Below the pieces are notes generated by a model. That model saw only the letters and a list, made by a program, of their open reading frames with translations. It did not search any database and had not been told where the DNA came from. Below, one piece after another: positions 9,460-18,446 of a stretch of 64,000 bases of DNA. This DNA is from JAGREO01 sp020446285 (GTDB lineage Bacteria > Pseudomonadota > Alphaproteobacteria > Geminicoccales > Geminicoccaceae), in the NCBI GenBank assembly GCA_041398005.1, contig JAWKVP010000009.1, positions 1 through 64,000 of the forward strand, written 5' to 3'. Numbering within the stretch: the stretch's first letter is position 1; the number at the start of each line of letters is the position of its first letter. The position numbers and the translations under genes are program-made.

Positions 9460-10289
9460 GGGACCCGGCAAGACAGGGAAACGCATGGCTCGCCGAAGGC
9501 AGACCGGTCGCCCTTGTCCGGATCGAGGAAGCCAGCGGCTCGACACCGCGCGAGGCGGGCGCGTTCATGCTGGTGACAGAAGAGGAGACAGCCGGCACCA
9601 TCGGCGGCGGCGAACTCGAATGGCAGGCGATGCAGGCAGCACGCGACTGGCTGCGGCAGGCAGCAGGCGGCCGCGACAACCCGGCGACCGCTGGCTGCGA
9701 CGATGGTGAAGAAACGACCGCGAGCATGGCGCTCGGTCCGCAATCGGGCCAGTGTTGCGGCGGCCGCGTCACCTATTCCATCCGCGCCGCGACATCGAAT
9801 GACATGTTCACGCTTGGCCGCAAGGCGCTCGGGAACACCATCGGATCGCTATGGATCTTCGGCGGCGGGCATGTCGGCCGGGCGGTCAGCGACGCCCTCC
9901 TGCCCCTGCCCCTTGCCGTGCGCTGGGTCGACGAGCGGGCGGAAATCGCCGCCGCCGCTTCGGACTGCCAATGGGTGCAAAACCCGCTGGCGGAGGTCGA
10001 CAGCGCCTGGCCCGGCGCCGCCTTCCTGATCCTGACACACAGCCATGCCCGCGATTTCGAGCTGTGCAGTGCTGTTCTCCGCCGCGGGGATTTCGCCTAT
10101 CTCGGATTGATCGGCTCGGCGACCAAGCGCGCGCGGTTCGAACGCGGCCTGCGCGAACTCGGTCTGGATGGCGCGAGGCTCGTCTGCCCCGTCGGCGGCG
10201 GCGATGTGAACGACAAGCGACCGGAAGTGATCGCGGCACTGACCGTTGCCGAAATCATCCGTGCAATGAAGGGGAATCGTCTCGAATGA
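9456..10289 (+). CDS. xdhC: Xanthine dehydrogenase accessory protein XdhC
   Basis: A 277-residue XdhC/CoxI-family chaperone that binds and sulfurates the molybdenum cofactor before it is inserted into XdhB. Visible features are GGGELEWQAM, the Cys pair in QCCGGRV, and a Rossmann motif IFGGGHVGRA in the C-terminal half. The GTG start at 9456 overlaps the xdhB stop (GTGA), making a third coupled gene. Its stop in turn overlaps the ATPase start (ATGA), so enzyme and importer are one transcript. Confidence 0.93.
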   Translation: MRDPARQGNAWLAEGRPVALVRIEEASGSTPREAGAFMLVTEEETAGTIGGGELEWQAMQAARDWLRQAAGGRDNPATAGCDDGEETTASMALGPQSGQCCGGRVTYSIRAATSNDMFTLGRKALGNTIGSLWIFGGGHVGRAVSDALLPLPLAVRWVDERAEIAAAASDCQWVQNPLAEVDSAWPGAAFLILTHSHARDFELCSAVLRRGDFAYLGLIGSATKRARFERGLRELGLDGARLVCPVGGGDVNDKRPEVIAALTVAEIIRAMKGNRLE

Positions 10290-11857
10290 GTGACGCGCGA
10301 GCGCCGAGGCTGGCGTTGAGAGGGATCACCAGGCGTTTTCCGGGGGTCGTCGCCAACAGCGATGTCAGCTTCGACATCGGCGAGGGGGAGATCCACGCCC
10401 TTCTCGGCGAGAACGGCGCGGGCAAATCGACGCTGGTGAAGATCATCTACGGCGTTCTCGAAGCCGATGAGGGGGACATTCTCTGGCAGGGCGATCCCGT
10501 CCGCATCCATGATCCGCACGCCGCGCGCGAACTCGGCATCGGCATGGTGTTCCAGCATTTCTCGCTGTTCGAGGCGATGACCGTCGAGGAGAACATCGCC
10601 CTCGGCATCGATGATGCGGGGAATCGCAGCGCGCTGGCGAAGAGGATCGTCGAGGTCAGCCGCGCATACGGCCTGCCGCTCGATCCGTCGCGCGAGGTCC
10701 ATTCGCTGTCCGTCGGCGAGCGCCAGCGCATCGAGATCGTCCGCTGCCTTCTGCAGAACCCCCGGCTGCTCATCATGGACGAGCCGACCTCGGTGCTGAC
10801 ACCGCAGGAAGTCGACCGGCTGTTCGAAACACTGCGGCAGCTCGCGCGCGAGGGCTGCTCGATCCTCTACATCAGTCACAAGCTGGAGGAGATCAAGGCG
10901 CTTTGCGAGCGCGCGACCATCCTGCGCGGCGGCAGGGTCGTGGGCGATTGCGATCCGCGCCGGGAAACCGCGCGCAGCATGGCACAGCAGATGATCGGCA
11001 GCGAACTGCGCACGGTGGCAAGGCGCGAGGGCAGGCAAGCCGGCGAGCCGCGCCTCGAGGTGCGCAAGCTCTCGCTGGAACGGGGCACATCCTTCGGCAC
11101 GTCACTCTCGGGCATCGATTTCGAGGTCCGGGGCGGTGAGATCTTCGGCATCGCCGGCGTTGCCGGAAACGGCCAGGGCGAACTCTTTTCCGCCCTGTCC
11201 GGCGAAACGCCGCTCCCTGATCCGGACATGATCCGCCTCGATGGCCGGGCCATGGGCCGCAGCGGGCCGAACAGGCGGCGACGGGCCGGCCTCTGCACCG
11301 TGCCGGAAGAACGCAACGGCCACGCCGCGGTTCCGGAAATGAGCCTCAGCGAAAACACGCTGCTGAGCGCGCGCCAGCGAAAGAGGCTGGCGGGCGGCGG
11401 GTTCCTGCGCATGCGCGCGGCGCGAGGGTTCGCGCGGTCGGTCATCGAACGCTTCGATGTCCGCACCACCGGCCCCGAAGCGGCGGCGAAAAGTCTTTCG
11501 GGCGGAAACCTGCAGAAATTCGTGGTCGGCCGCGAGGTGTTGCAGGATCCGGGCATTCTCGTGGTCTCGCAGCCGACATGGGGCGTGGATGCGAGCGCCG
11601 CCGCCGCCATCCACCAGGCACTGATCGACCTTGCCGCCGCCGGCGCCGCCGTCCTCGTCATCTCGCAGGATCTCGACGAACTGCTGACCCTGAGCGACCG
11701 CCTCGCCGTCATCAATCTGGGAAGGCTGTCCGAACCGCTCGAGACTGCCGGGGCATCGCTCGACGAGATCGGGCTCCTGATGGGCGGACTGCACGGCATG
11801 GCCGAGCGTGATCCGCATCTGCACGACCAGGGGATGGAGACCCGCCATGGCGTTTAG
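10286..11857 (+). CDS. ABC transporter ATPase, BMP/purine-nucleoside type (tandem NBDs)
   Basis: A 523-residue ATPase with two nucleotide-binding domains, as in the YufO/NupA and sugar (RbsA-like) importers. The first NBD has a proper Walker A (GENGAGKST), signature LSVGERQRIE and Walker B IMDEP. The second is degenerate, with GVAGNGQGE for Walker A and VVSQPTWGVD for Walker B, a pattern typical of guanosine/purine importers of this class. The coupling to xdhC points to purine or nucleoside uptake. It overlaps the first permease by 11 bp. Confidence 0.9.
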   Translation: MSDARAPRLALRGITRRFPGVVANSDVSFDIGEGEIHALLGENGAGKSTLVKIIYGVLEADEGDILWQGDPVRIHDPHAARELGIGMVFQHFSLFEAMTVEENIALGIDDAGNRSALAKRIVEVSRAYGLPLDPSREVHSLSVGERQRIEIVRCLLQNPRLLIMDEPTSVLTPQEVDRLFETLRQLAREGCSILYISHKLEEIKALCERATILRGGRVVGDCDPRRETARSMAQQMIGSELRTVARREGRQAGEPRLEVRKLSLERGTSFGTSLSGIDFEVRGGEIFGIAGVAGNGQGELFSALSGETPLPDPDMIRLDGRAMGRSGPNRRRRAGLCTVPEERNGHAAVPEMSLSENTLLSARQRKRLAGGGFLRMRAARGFARSVIERFDVRTTGPEAAAKSLSGGNLQKFVVGREVLQDPGILVVSQPTWGVDASAAAAIHQALIDLAAAGAAVLVISQDLDELLTLSDRLAVINLGRLSEPLETAGASLDEIGLLMGGLHGMAERDPHLHDQGMETRHGV

Positions 11858-12935
11858 GATCGAACCGCGTGGCGAGGCCGGCCCGCTGCTCCTCTGGACG
11901 ACACCCGTTCTCGCCGTCTTGCTGACGGTGGTAAGCGGCTTCTTCATCTTTCTGTCGATGGGCAAGAACCCGTTCGAGACGCTCTATCATTTCTTCATTT
12001 CGCCGATCGACGACCTTTACGGCCTGTCGGAGCTCGCCCTGAAGGCAGCGCCACTCATTCTCATCGGCATCGGCCTGTCACTCGGCTTTCGCGCCAATGT
12101 CTGGAACATCGGTGCAGAGGGCCAGCTGACCATGGGAGCCATCGCCGGCGGCGGCGTCGCCCTGTGGTTCTGGGAACAGGATGGAAGCTTCATCCTGCCG
12201 TTGATGATGCTGGCGGGGATCGCCGGCGGCATGGTCTACGCCGCCATCCCGGCCTTCCTGAAGACACGTTTCGGGGTCAACGAGATCCTCACCAGCCTGA
12301 TGCTCACCTACATCGCCACCCTGTTTTTGAGCATTCTGGTCTATGGCCCCTGGAAGGATCCCGAGGGGTTCAATTTCCCGCAAACGCGAATGTTCTCGGA
12401 TTCAGCACTCCTGCCGGTCATCCTTTCGGGCACGAGACTGCATGCGGGCTTCGCCGTGGCGATCGCTGTAGCACTCGCCGCCTGGCTGATGGTGTCACGG
12501 ACGACGGTCGGCTTCGGCATCCGCACCGTCGGTGCCGCACCGCAGGCCGCCGCCTTCGCCGGCTTCGACCGCAACCGGACGACCTGGTTCTGCCTTCTCG
12601 CCAGCGGCGGACTGGCCGGGCTCGCCGGCCTGTTCGAGGTCGCCGGACCCATCGGCCAGCTCGTTCCGGTACTCACGCCGGGCTACGGTTTCACCGCGAT
12701 CATCGTCGCCTTTCTCGGCCGCCTGCATCCTGTCGGAATCGTTCTCGCCGGCCTGCTCATGGCGCTTTCCTACATCGGCGGCGAGAACGCCCAGGTCGAG
12801 GTGGGGCTGCCGCAGGCGGTCACCGGCGTGTTCCAGGGCCTCCTGCTGTTCTTCATCCTCGCGACCGACTTCCTCACCCGTTACCGGATCACACACACAC
12901 CACGATCGCCCGCGGCGACGGGAGACACGGCATGA
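11847..12935 (+). CDS. ABC transporter permease, BMP/purine-nucleoside type, first subunit
   Basis: A 362-residue permease of the BPD_transp_2 (branched-chain/ribose-like) family. The core contains GLSLGFRANVWNIGAEGQ, the usual hallmark of the NupB/YufP type. Hydrophobic segments run through most of the chain. The ATG at 11847 has a GGGATGGAGA ribosome site; an earlier in-frame start at 11808 is less likely. It overlaps the upstream ATPase and the downstream permease, giving a heterodimeric membrane channel. It probably imports purine bases or nucleosides that feed the adjacent xanthine dehydrogenase. Confidence 0.88.
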   Translation: MAFRIEPRGEAGPLLLWTTPVLAVLLTVVSGFFIFLSMGKNPFETLYHFFISPIDDLYGLSELALKAAPLILIGIGLSLGFRANVWNIGAEGQLTMGAIAGGGVALWFWEQDGSFILPLMMLAGIAGGMVYAAIPAFLKTRFGVNEILTSLMLTYIATLFLSILVYGPWKDPEGFNFPQTRMFSDSALLPVILSGTRLHAGFAVAIAVALAAWLMVSRTTVGFGIRTVGAAPQAAAFAGFDRNRTTWFCLLASGGLAGLAGLFEVAGPIGQLVPVLTPGYGFTAIIVAFLGRLHPVGIVLAGLLMALSYIGGENAQVEVGLPQAVTGVFQGLLLFFILATDFLTRYRITHTPRSPAATGDTA

Positions 12936-13849
12936 ACATCGAATTGCTGGTGACCGTCATCGGCGCCGCGACACCGCTGCTGCTCGCCGCCCTCGGCGAA
13001 CTGGTCACCGAGAAATCGGGCGTTCTCAATCTCGGCGTCGAAGGCATGATGATCGTCGGTGCCATCACCGGTTTTGCCGTCACGCTGACGTCCGGCAGCG
13101 CCACGCTCGGCATCATCGCGGCCTCGGCGAGCGGCGTGCTCATGGCGCTCGTGTTCGGCGTGCTGACCCTCACGCTCCTGGCCAATCAGGTGGCGACGGG
13201 CCTCGCACTGACGATCTTCGGAACCGGCCTGTCATCGCTCATCGGCGCCGGCTTCGTCGGCATGCCGGTGCCGCGCCTGCCGGTCCTGCCGGTGCCGGGG
13301 CTCTCGGAACTGCCGGTCCTCGGCCCGCTTCTCTTTCGCCACAACGCCCTTGTCTATCTCTCGCTCATCGCCACGCTCGCGGTGAGCTGGTTCCTGTGGC
13401 GCAGCCGTGCCGGCCTGATCCTGCGCGCCGTCGGCGAGAACGACACCTCCGCCCACTCCATCGGCTATCATGTCATCCGCGTGCGCTATCTGGCGGTCAT
13501 GTTCGGCGGTGCCATGGCCGGTCTCGCCGGCGCATTCCTGTCGCTGGCGGTGACCCCCATGTGGGTCGAGGGCATGACCGCCGGGCGGGGCTGGATCGCC
13601 CTTGCCATCGTCGTCTTCGCCTCGTGGCGACCCATGCGCGTGCTCGCCGGCGCCTATCTCTTCGGCGGCATGTCGATCCTCCAGCTCCACGCCCAGGGTG
13701 CCGGCGGAATCAACATCCCCTCGCAGGTCTTCACAATGCTTCCCTACATCGCCACCATTCTCGTTCTCACGATCATCTCCGCCGGCCCCTGGCGCGGCCG
13801 CCTCGATTCGCCCGCCTGCCTCGGCAAGCCCTTCCGCGCGGCGGGATGA
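12932..13849 (+). CDS. ABC transporter permease, BMP/purine-nucleoside type, second subunit
   Basis: A 305-residue permease paired with the preceding one (NupC/YufQ type). It starts with a hydrophobic helix and contains GELVTEKSGVLNLGVEGMM, the family signature, and GRGWIALAIVVFASW near the end. The ATG overlaps the previous stop (ATGA). It is the last gene of the xdhABC-importer operon; a strong hairpin terminator lies about 50 bp downstream. No BMP-family lipoprotein gene follows, so the substrate-binding subunit must be supplied from elsewhere. Confidence 0.88.
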   Translation: MNIELLVTVIGAATPLLLAALGELVTEKSGVLNLGVEGMMIVGAITGFAVTLTSGSATLGIIAASASGVLMALVFGVLTLTLLANQVATGLALTIFGTGLSSLIGAGFVGMPVPRLPVLPVPGLSELPVLGPLLFRHNALVYLSLIATLAVSWFLWRSRAGLILRAVGENDTSAHSIGYHVIRVRYLAVMFGGAMAGLAGAFLSLAVTPMWVEGMTAGRGWIALAIVVFASWRPMRVLAGAYLFGGMSILQLHAQGAGGINIPSQVFTMLPYIATILVLTIISAGPWRGRLDSPACLGKPFRAAG

Positions 13850-13897
13850 TCACCGCCACGGCATGAGCAACGGTCGGGGTTCGCCCTGACATGAAGA

Positions 13898-13925
13898 AAC
13901 TCCCGATCACCGGCGATCGGGAGTT
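13898..13925. terminator. Hairpin terminator after the purine importer operon
   Basis: An 11-bp perfect stem (AACTCCCGATC / GATCGGGAGTT) with a six-base loop, followed by CCTTC. It lies between convergent genes (purine importer from the left, BTLCP protease from the right) and can serve both. Confidence 0.75.
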
Positions 13926-13995
13926 CCTTCACGTTCAGAATCGGCGGGATCCGGCCGGATCCGGCGGGGTCGGAACGTCCGCCGGCGGAACCGGC

Positions 13996-14670
13996 TCAGT
14001 CCGCGACGTTCATGGACAGCGTGATCCGGCCCGGAGGCACATGTGCCCAGCGGGTGGTTTCGTTGACGGAATAGTAGGGCACATACTGGAAGACCCGGTC
14101 ATGCGACAGGACCGCATTGGTCAGATTGTCGAGAATGACCACATCGTCATCGAGATAGACCGCCAGCACGGCATGGGCGAGATCGCGAAGCGTGTCCTGG
14201 ACGACCACCATCCGCAGCCGCTCCACCGGAAAACCGACGCTGCGCAGCGAGACATACTTCATGATCGCGTAATCCTCGCAATCGCCGGAGCGCCTGATGA
14301 ACTCGATCGGGCTCGCCCAATAGTCGCTGCGGCCATAGTTCTCGCTGTCCGGCCGATAGCGCCACTGATTGACGAAACGATTGATCTTGCTCACCTGCTC
14401 GCGCGGTGCCGCACCCTCGAGACCCTCGAGAAGGGCCTGCCACGCCATCACGCCCCTGGTCGGGCACTCCTTCGCATTGCTGCTGCACTTGTTGTAGACA
14501 TCGCGTTCATTTTCAATCTTTTCGAGAACATCTCTCCATTTTGGCAATGCCTGATGAGACTCCGCACGCAACTCCGCAGTACCGAAGAGAGCAACGGGAA
14601 CAACAGCCATGGCCGAATTGAACGGTGCAATTATAGTCAACAAAAGAATAATTCTGGCCAGATTGAACAT
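13996..14670 (-). CDS. Transglutaminase-like cysteine peptidase (BTLCP family)
   Basis: A 224-residue exported protein of the bacterial transglutaminase-like cysteine protease family, the group containing LapG. The catalytic triad is readable: Cys131 in SGDCEDYA, His166 in LAHAVLAV, Asp181 in ILDN. Residues 1-22 form a signal peptide ending near SAMA. The ATG at 14670 is preceded by AGGGAAGA; two upstream in-frame ATGs lack a ribosome site. Related periplasmic proteases cleave cell-surface adhesins, but no LapD-like partner or adhesin is nearby, so the target is unknown. Confidence 0.88.
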   Translation of the reverse strand: MFNLARIILLLTIIAPFNSAMAVVPVALFGTAELRAESHQALPKWRDVLEKIENERDVYNKCSSNAKECPTRGVMAWQALLEGLEGAAPREQVSKINRFVNQWRYRPDSENYGRSDYWASPIEFIRRSGDCEDYAIMKYVSLRSVGFPVERLRMVVVQDTLRDLAHAVLAVYLDDDVVILDNLTNAVLSHDRVFQYVPYYSVNETTRWAHVPPGRITLSMNVAD

Positions 14671-14886
14671 GGTGTTCTTCCCTATTTGGCGGTTCATCCG
14701 CCTGCGCTTGTGTCGTGAGCGCATATTGCGATTTGAAAGTGAATAAAGTTTTTACAGATCGCGCGACCATGGAAAAGCGGTACTCGAGTGCATTCGTTTG
14801 AGGCGATTTTTTTTCTTCACCCCGTACCGACAGCTACTTCATGTATTTTTTATCGTTATATTACAATATGTTGGAATTTTCCCCGT

Positions 14887-15633
14887 TTACGGCATCAGCG
14901 AGCCGCCATTGACCTCGATGATCTGGCCGGTGAGGTATCCGCCAAGCGTCGGGCTCGCGAGGTAGAGGAAGGCACCGGCGCAATCATCGCCGGTCCCCAG
15001 ACGCCGGAGCGGAATCCGCTTGCGGGTGGCTTCCAGCTTCTCCGCGCTCGAATAGACCTCGTGGAAATAGGTGTCGATCGTGCCGGGCGAGACCGCGTTG
15101 ACGCGGATGCCCTGCGGTGCGAGCTCCGTTGCCAGCGACCGGGTGAAGGTCGAGACGAAGCCCTTGGAGGCGGCATAGAGCGAGGATCCGGCACTGCCGC
15201 CAGCGCGCGCGGAGATCGAGGTGACGTTGATGATCGCACCGCGACTGGCCGCAAGCGCCGGCAAGGCCTGCCGGCAGGCCACCACCACCGAGCGCGCATT
15301 GAGATCGAACACGGCGTCGATATCGGCGTCGCGCATCCCGTCGAGCGGGATCCGCGCCACCATGTGACCGGCATTGTTGACCAGTATGTCGAGCCCGCCG
15401 AGATGGTCGATGGCCTCCCCGACGACGCGGGCGACATCCGCCATGCGGGTAAAATCGCCCTGAAGCAGGCAGGAATGGACGATCGCGTTCGCCTCGCCCG
15501 GTTCGCTGTTATAGTGGAGGGCCAGATGCGCGCCGGCATTGGCGAAGGCGCGGGCTGCCGCCGCCCCGATCCCGCGGCTCGCTCCCGTAACGAGAATCTT
15601 CCTGCCCGCAAGTCCCGGATCGATCGTTGCCAT
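14887..15633 (-). CDS. SDR-family oxidoreductase
   Basis: A 248-residue short-chain dehydrogenase/reductase. It has the TGASRGIG cofactor motif at 16-23, NNAG in the middle, a catalytic Ser/Tyr/Lys set (VTSISA, then YAASK) and the RVNAVSPG segment that follows. The ATG at 15633 has an AAGGGGG ribosome site. The gene stands alone on the minus strand between the AT-rich leader of the protease and a repeat-rich gap. Substrate cannot be predicted; the family spans acyl-carrier-protein reductases and sugar or alcohol dehydrogenases. Confidence 0.88.
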   Translation of the reverse strand: MATIDPGLAGRKILVTGASRGIGAAAARAFANAGAHLALHYNSEPGEANAIVHSCLLQGDFTRMADVARVVGEAIDHLGGLDILVNNAGHMVARIPLDGMRDADIDAVFDLNARSVVVACRQALPALAASRGAIINVTSISARAGGSAGSSLYAASKGFVSTFTRSLATELAPQGIRVNAVSPGTIDTYFHEVYSSAEKLEATRKRIPLRRLGTGDDCAGAFLYLASPTLGGYLTGQIIEVNGGSLMP

Positions 15634-15677
15634 GCGCGTACCCCCTTGTCGCCATTGTTGCCTGCATGGCAGCGTAA

Positions 15678-15702
15678 CAGCGTGTTGGCGAAATGCCGAC
15701 AG
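15678..15702 (+). repeat. Solo copy of the inverted-repeat end found at 15733-16011
   Basis: This 25-base segment matches positions 15737-15761 at 24 of 25 bases in the same orientation. It appears to be a single detached end of the same element, 59 bp upstream of the complete copy. Confidence 0.7.
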
Positions 15703-15732
15703 CACAGCAGTTCCTGACCGCCCGGAAATGGG

Positions 15733-16011
15733 CTAGCAGCGTGTTGACGAAATGCCGACAGCCGCGACGGCAGTCGATTTTTGCCGCTGGGAAGGAGCTT
15801 GGCGCGCTGTGATGCTGGATGCATCACGAGCGCCGAGCGACGCGCGCAGCGGCAAAAAGCGCGCCGTCCCGAAGGGATGCGGCAAGAATGACCGGCGGGC
15901 TTCGTCGACGCTCGGGCGCGCAGCGCCACTGCGCTGGCCCTCACGTCTCCTCGCCTCCGGTCATTCTTGTCTCGCATCGCGGCTATCGGCATTTCGTCAA
16001 CACGCTGCTAG
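15733..16011. repeat. 279-bp element with 35-bp terminal inverted repeats (MITE-like)
   Basis: The left end 15733-15767 begins CTAGCAGCGTGTTGACGAAA, and its reverse complement recurs at 15977-16011 with 34 of 35 bases matching. Inside are further nested inverted repeats: TTTTTGCCGCTG (15778-15789) against CAGCGGCAAAAA (15847-15858), and CAAGAATGACCGG against CCGGTCATTCTTG near the right end. There is no convincing reading frame. The structure is that of a non-autonomous miniature element or a large intergenic palindromic repeat; it fills most of the 418-bp gap between the SDR and HAD genes. Confidence 0.8.
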
Positions 16012-16051
16012 GACGACATCGTCCCGACCATGATTCAAGCAGGTTCCAGCC

Positions 16052-16918
16052 GTGTCCAGACCGCTTTCCGTCGACGGTATCCGTGAATTCGCCGATCGTT
16101 TCGATGCCTTCATCATCGACCAGTGGGGCGTCCTGCATGACGGCGCGTCACCCTATCCCGGCAGCATCGACGCCCTGCAGGCGCTGCATGAGCGCGGCAA
16201 GAAGCTGGTCCTGTTGACCAATTCCGGCCGCAGGGCGTCGCTCAACCGCGAGCGGATGACGGAACTTGGCTTCGACACGGGCATACTCGAGGGCATCGTC
16301 ACCTCGGGCGAAGCCGCCTGGAAGGCCCTCTCTGAGCGCGCGTTCGCACCGTTCGACAGCCTCGGGCGGCGCTGTTACCTCGTGACCAGCGGCAACGATA
16401 CGGGGCCGGTCGAGGGACTCGATATCGAGGTCGTCGATGATATCGGCAAGGCCGATTTCCTCTATTTCACCTTCCTGCAATCCTCGATCGAGGATATTCC
16501 CCGCTTCGATCCCCTGCTCGAACGGGCGCTGGAGCGCCGGCTGCCGTTCCTCTGCTCCAATCCCGACCGCGTCGCCGTGAATGCCGGCGGAATGACCGCG
16601 GCTCCTGGCTCCATCGCCGCGCGCTACGAGGCGATGGGCGGCGAGGTCGCCTATGTCGGCAAGCCGCACCGGCCGATCTACGCAGCCTGCCTTGCGCATC
16701 TGGGTGGCATCGCGCATGATGGAATCGTCTGTATCGGCGATTCGATCGAACACGACATCAAGGGAGCCAATGACATGGGTTTTGCCTCCTGTTTCATCCG
16801 CAATGGCATCCATCGGGGCGCGTTCGGCAAGGGCGTGGACGAGGTGTCGGTCATCGACCAGCTCACGGCCGAACATGGCGGCCGCCCGGATTTCGCGCTT
16901 GCGGATTTTCGCTGGTGA
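16052..16918 (+). CDS. HAD-superfamily (class IIA) hydrolase, TIGR01459-like
   Basis: A 288-residue hydrolase of the NagD-like class IIA haloacid dehalogenase group. The nucleophile motif is IDQWGVLHDG (Asp23), followed by LLTNSGR (motif II) and the late CIGDSIEHDIKGA (motif IV). The start is a GTG; no ATG gives the conserved N-terminus. It overlaps the GNAT gene by a GTGA. The family is common in Alphaproteobacteria and presumed to be a sugar- or nucleotide-phosphate phosphatase; the substrate is not known. Confidence 0.88.
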   Translation: MSRPLSVDGIREFADRFDAFIIDQWGVLHDGASPYPGSIDALQALHERGKKLVLLTNSGRRASLNRERMTELGFDTGILEGIVTSGEAAWKALSERAFAPFDSLGRRCYLVTSGNDTGPVEGLDIEVVDDIGKADFLYFTFLQSSIEDIPRFDPLLERALERRLPFLCSNPDRVAVNAGGMTAAPGSIAARYEAMGGEVAYVGKPHRPIYAACLAHLGGIAHDGIVCIGDSIEHDIKGANDMGFASCFIRNGIHRGAFGKGVDEVSVIDQLTAEHGGRPDFALADFRW

Positions 16919-17403
16919 TCTTCGGCATCCGGTCCTACCGCGAGGAGGATCGGAACGCGGTGGAGGAACTGCTCGCCCTCGCCTTTCCCACCCCGACCGA
17001 GTCCGATCTCGTCGGCGAACTCCGGCAGGCCGGGGACGCGGTCATCGAACTGGTGGCGACCATCGACGGCAGGGTCTGCGGACATGTCATGCTCAGCCGG
17101 CTGAATGCGCCGATGCACGCGCTGGCACTCGCACCGGTGTCGGTGCATCCAGCACATCAGGGCAAACGGATCGGCGACAGGCTCGTTCATCAGGCCATCG
17201 ACGAGGCGCGCGGGCTCGGTGTCCAGCTCCTTCTGGCACTCGGCGAACCGGACTATCACGGCCGCTTCGGTTTCTCGCAAGCCGACGCCAGCGGTTATGA
17301 CTGCGTCTACGCCGCGCACACGCTCCTCGCGCTCAGGCTCGATCCCGACTGTCCGCGCGAGGGACGGATCATCTACGCCGCACCGTTCAACGCGCTCGGC
17401 TGA
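16915..17403 (+). CDS. GNAT-family N-acetyltransferase
   Basis: A 162-residue acetyltransferase. The acetyl-CoA loop is in VSVHPAHQGKRIGDRLV, preceded by a beta strand with HVMLSR and followed by LGEPDYHGRFGF, a pattern seen in the YhbS-like GNAT subgroup. The GTG start overlaps the HAD stop. Its C-terminus overlaps the convergent dehydrogenase gene by 17 bp. Acceptor unknown. Confidence 0.85.
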   Translation: MIFGIRSYREEDRNAVEELLALAFPTPTESDLVGELRQAGDAVIELVATIDGRVCGHVMLSRLNAPMHALALAPVSVHPAHQGKRIGDRLVHQAIDEARGLGVQLLLALGEPDYHGRFGFSQADASGYDCVYAAHTLLALRLDPDCPREGRIIYAAPFNALG

Positions 17404-18319
17404 GTACCGCCAGCACATTGTCGGCGGTGACCGATGACACGCGCACATTGCTCTCGCCGGTCACGCCGGCGATATGCGGGGTGAGGATCAGATTGTCGAT
17501 GCCGGCAAGGATGGCGGCCGCATCCCTGCCGAGCGGTTCGTTCTCGAAGACGTCGAGGGCAGCACCGGCAAGCGGACCCGAGCGCAGCGCCGCGGCGAGC
17601 GCGCGCTCGTCCACCACGCCGCCGCGCGCGGCATTGATGAGGATCGAACCTTCGCGCATGGCGGCGAGCCTGTCACCATTGACGAGGTGGCGTGTACCCT
17701 CGGTGAGCGGCACATGCAGCGACACGACATCCGCCTCGGCGAACAGCGCGTCGAGCCCGCGATGCCCGAGACCGTCCCAGGCCGGATCGTGGACACTCAC
17801 GAACGGATCGTGGGCGATCACCTCCATGCCGAGCGCACGGGCCTTCGCCGCCACCCCCCTCGCGATCGAGCCGAGGCCGACGAGACCCATGCAGCGCCCC
17901 GAAAGCTCCCCGCCCATGAGCCGGCCGCGCGGCCACTCGCCGGCGAGCATCGCCTCTTTCGAATGATAGGCACCGCGCAGGAGCATCATCGCCGTGGCGA
18001 TCACATATTCGACGACGGAAAGGTCGTTGGCACCGCTCGCCGGGCAGACCTCGATCCCGCGCTCGCCGCAGGCGTCCAGATCGATATTGTCGAGACCGAC
18101 GCCGAGCCGGCCCACCACCTCGAGCTTCGCTGCCGCCTCCAGCAGGGCACCGCGCACCTGTGTCCTGTTGCGCACGACCAGCGCGCGGCAATCGGCGAGG
18201 AGACCGGCGAGATCGTCCGGCCGGTCGACGAGGGCCGGATCGTAGACCGTTTCATGCGCGTCCTTCAGTCGGGCGACAGCGGCCTCGTCCATGAATTCGC
18301 TGATGACGATCGTGGCCAT
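17387..18319 (-). CDS. D-2-hydroxyacid dehydrogenase, (S)-sulfolactate dehydrogenase (SlcC)-like
   Basis: A 310-residue NAD-dependent dehydrogenase of the D-isomer-specific 2-hydroxyacid family. The N-terminal domain has VRNRTQVRG, the cofactor motif is GLVGLGSIARG, and the catalytic Arg and His lie in INAARGGVVDE and LTPHIAGVT. The opening ISEFMDEAAV and the VVRNRTQVRG/GRLGVGLDNID block resemble, from memory, the SlcC (S)-sulfolactate dehydrogenase branch rather than SerA, which would also carry an ACT domain that is absent here. It is divergent from the YihV-like kinase operon (127-bp gap), which supports a sulfonate role. Glyoxylate or phosphoglycerate activity remains possible. Confidence 0.72.
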   Translation of the reverse strand: MATIVISEFMDEAAVARLKDAHETVYDPALVDRPDDLAGLLADCRALVVRNRTQVRGALLEAAAKLEVVGRLGVGLDNIDLDACGERGIEVCPASGANDLSVVEYVIATAMMLLRGAYHSKEAMLAGEWPRGRLMGGELSGRCMGLVGLGSIARGVAAKARALGMEVIAHDPFVSVHDPAWDGLGHRGLDALFAEADVVSLHVPLTEGTRHLVNGDRLAAMREGSILINAARGGVVDERALAAALRSGPLAGAALDVFENEPLGRDAAAILAGIDNLILTPHIAGVTGESNVRVSSVTADNVLAVLSRAR

Positions 18320-18446
18320 GGATGCGTTCTCCCCCATTTGCTGCGTGGACCGGCTTGCACGGAACGTGTTATCGCCCTTTCCTGACATACGACAAGCCAC
18401 CTCGCTCCCCCCCGAGGACGGGTTGTCAGGGGAGTGAACGGGGCTC

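Noticed and set aside
15634..16051. CRISPR-like array from the repeated 25-mers
   Set aside because: Only three related copies occur, one inverted, with unequal spacing; this is an inverted-repeat element, not a repeat-spacer array.
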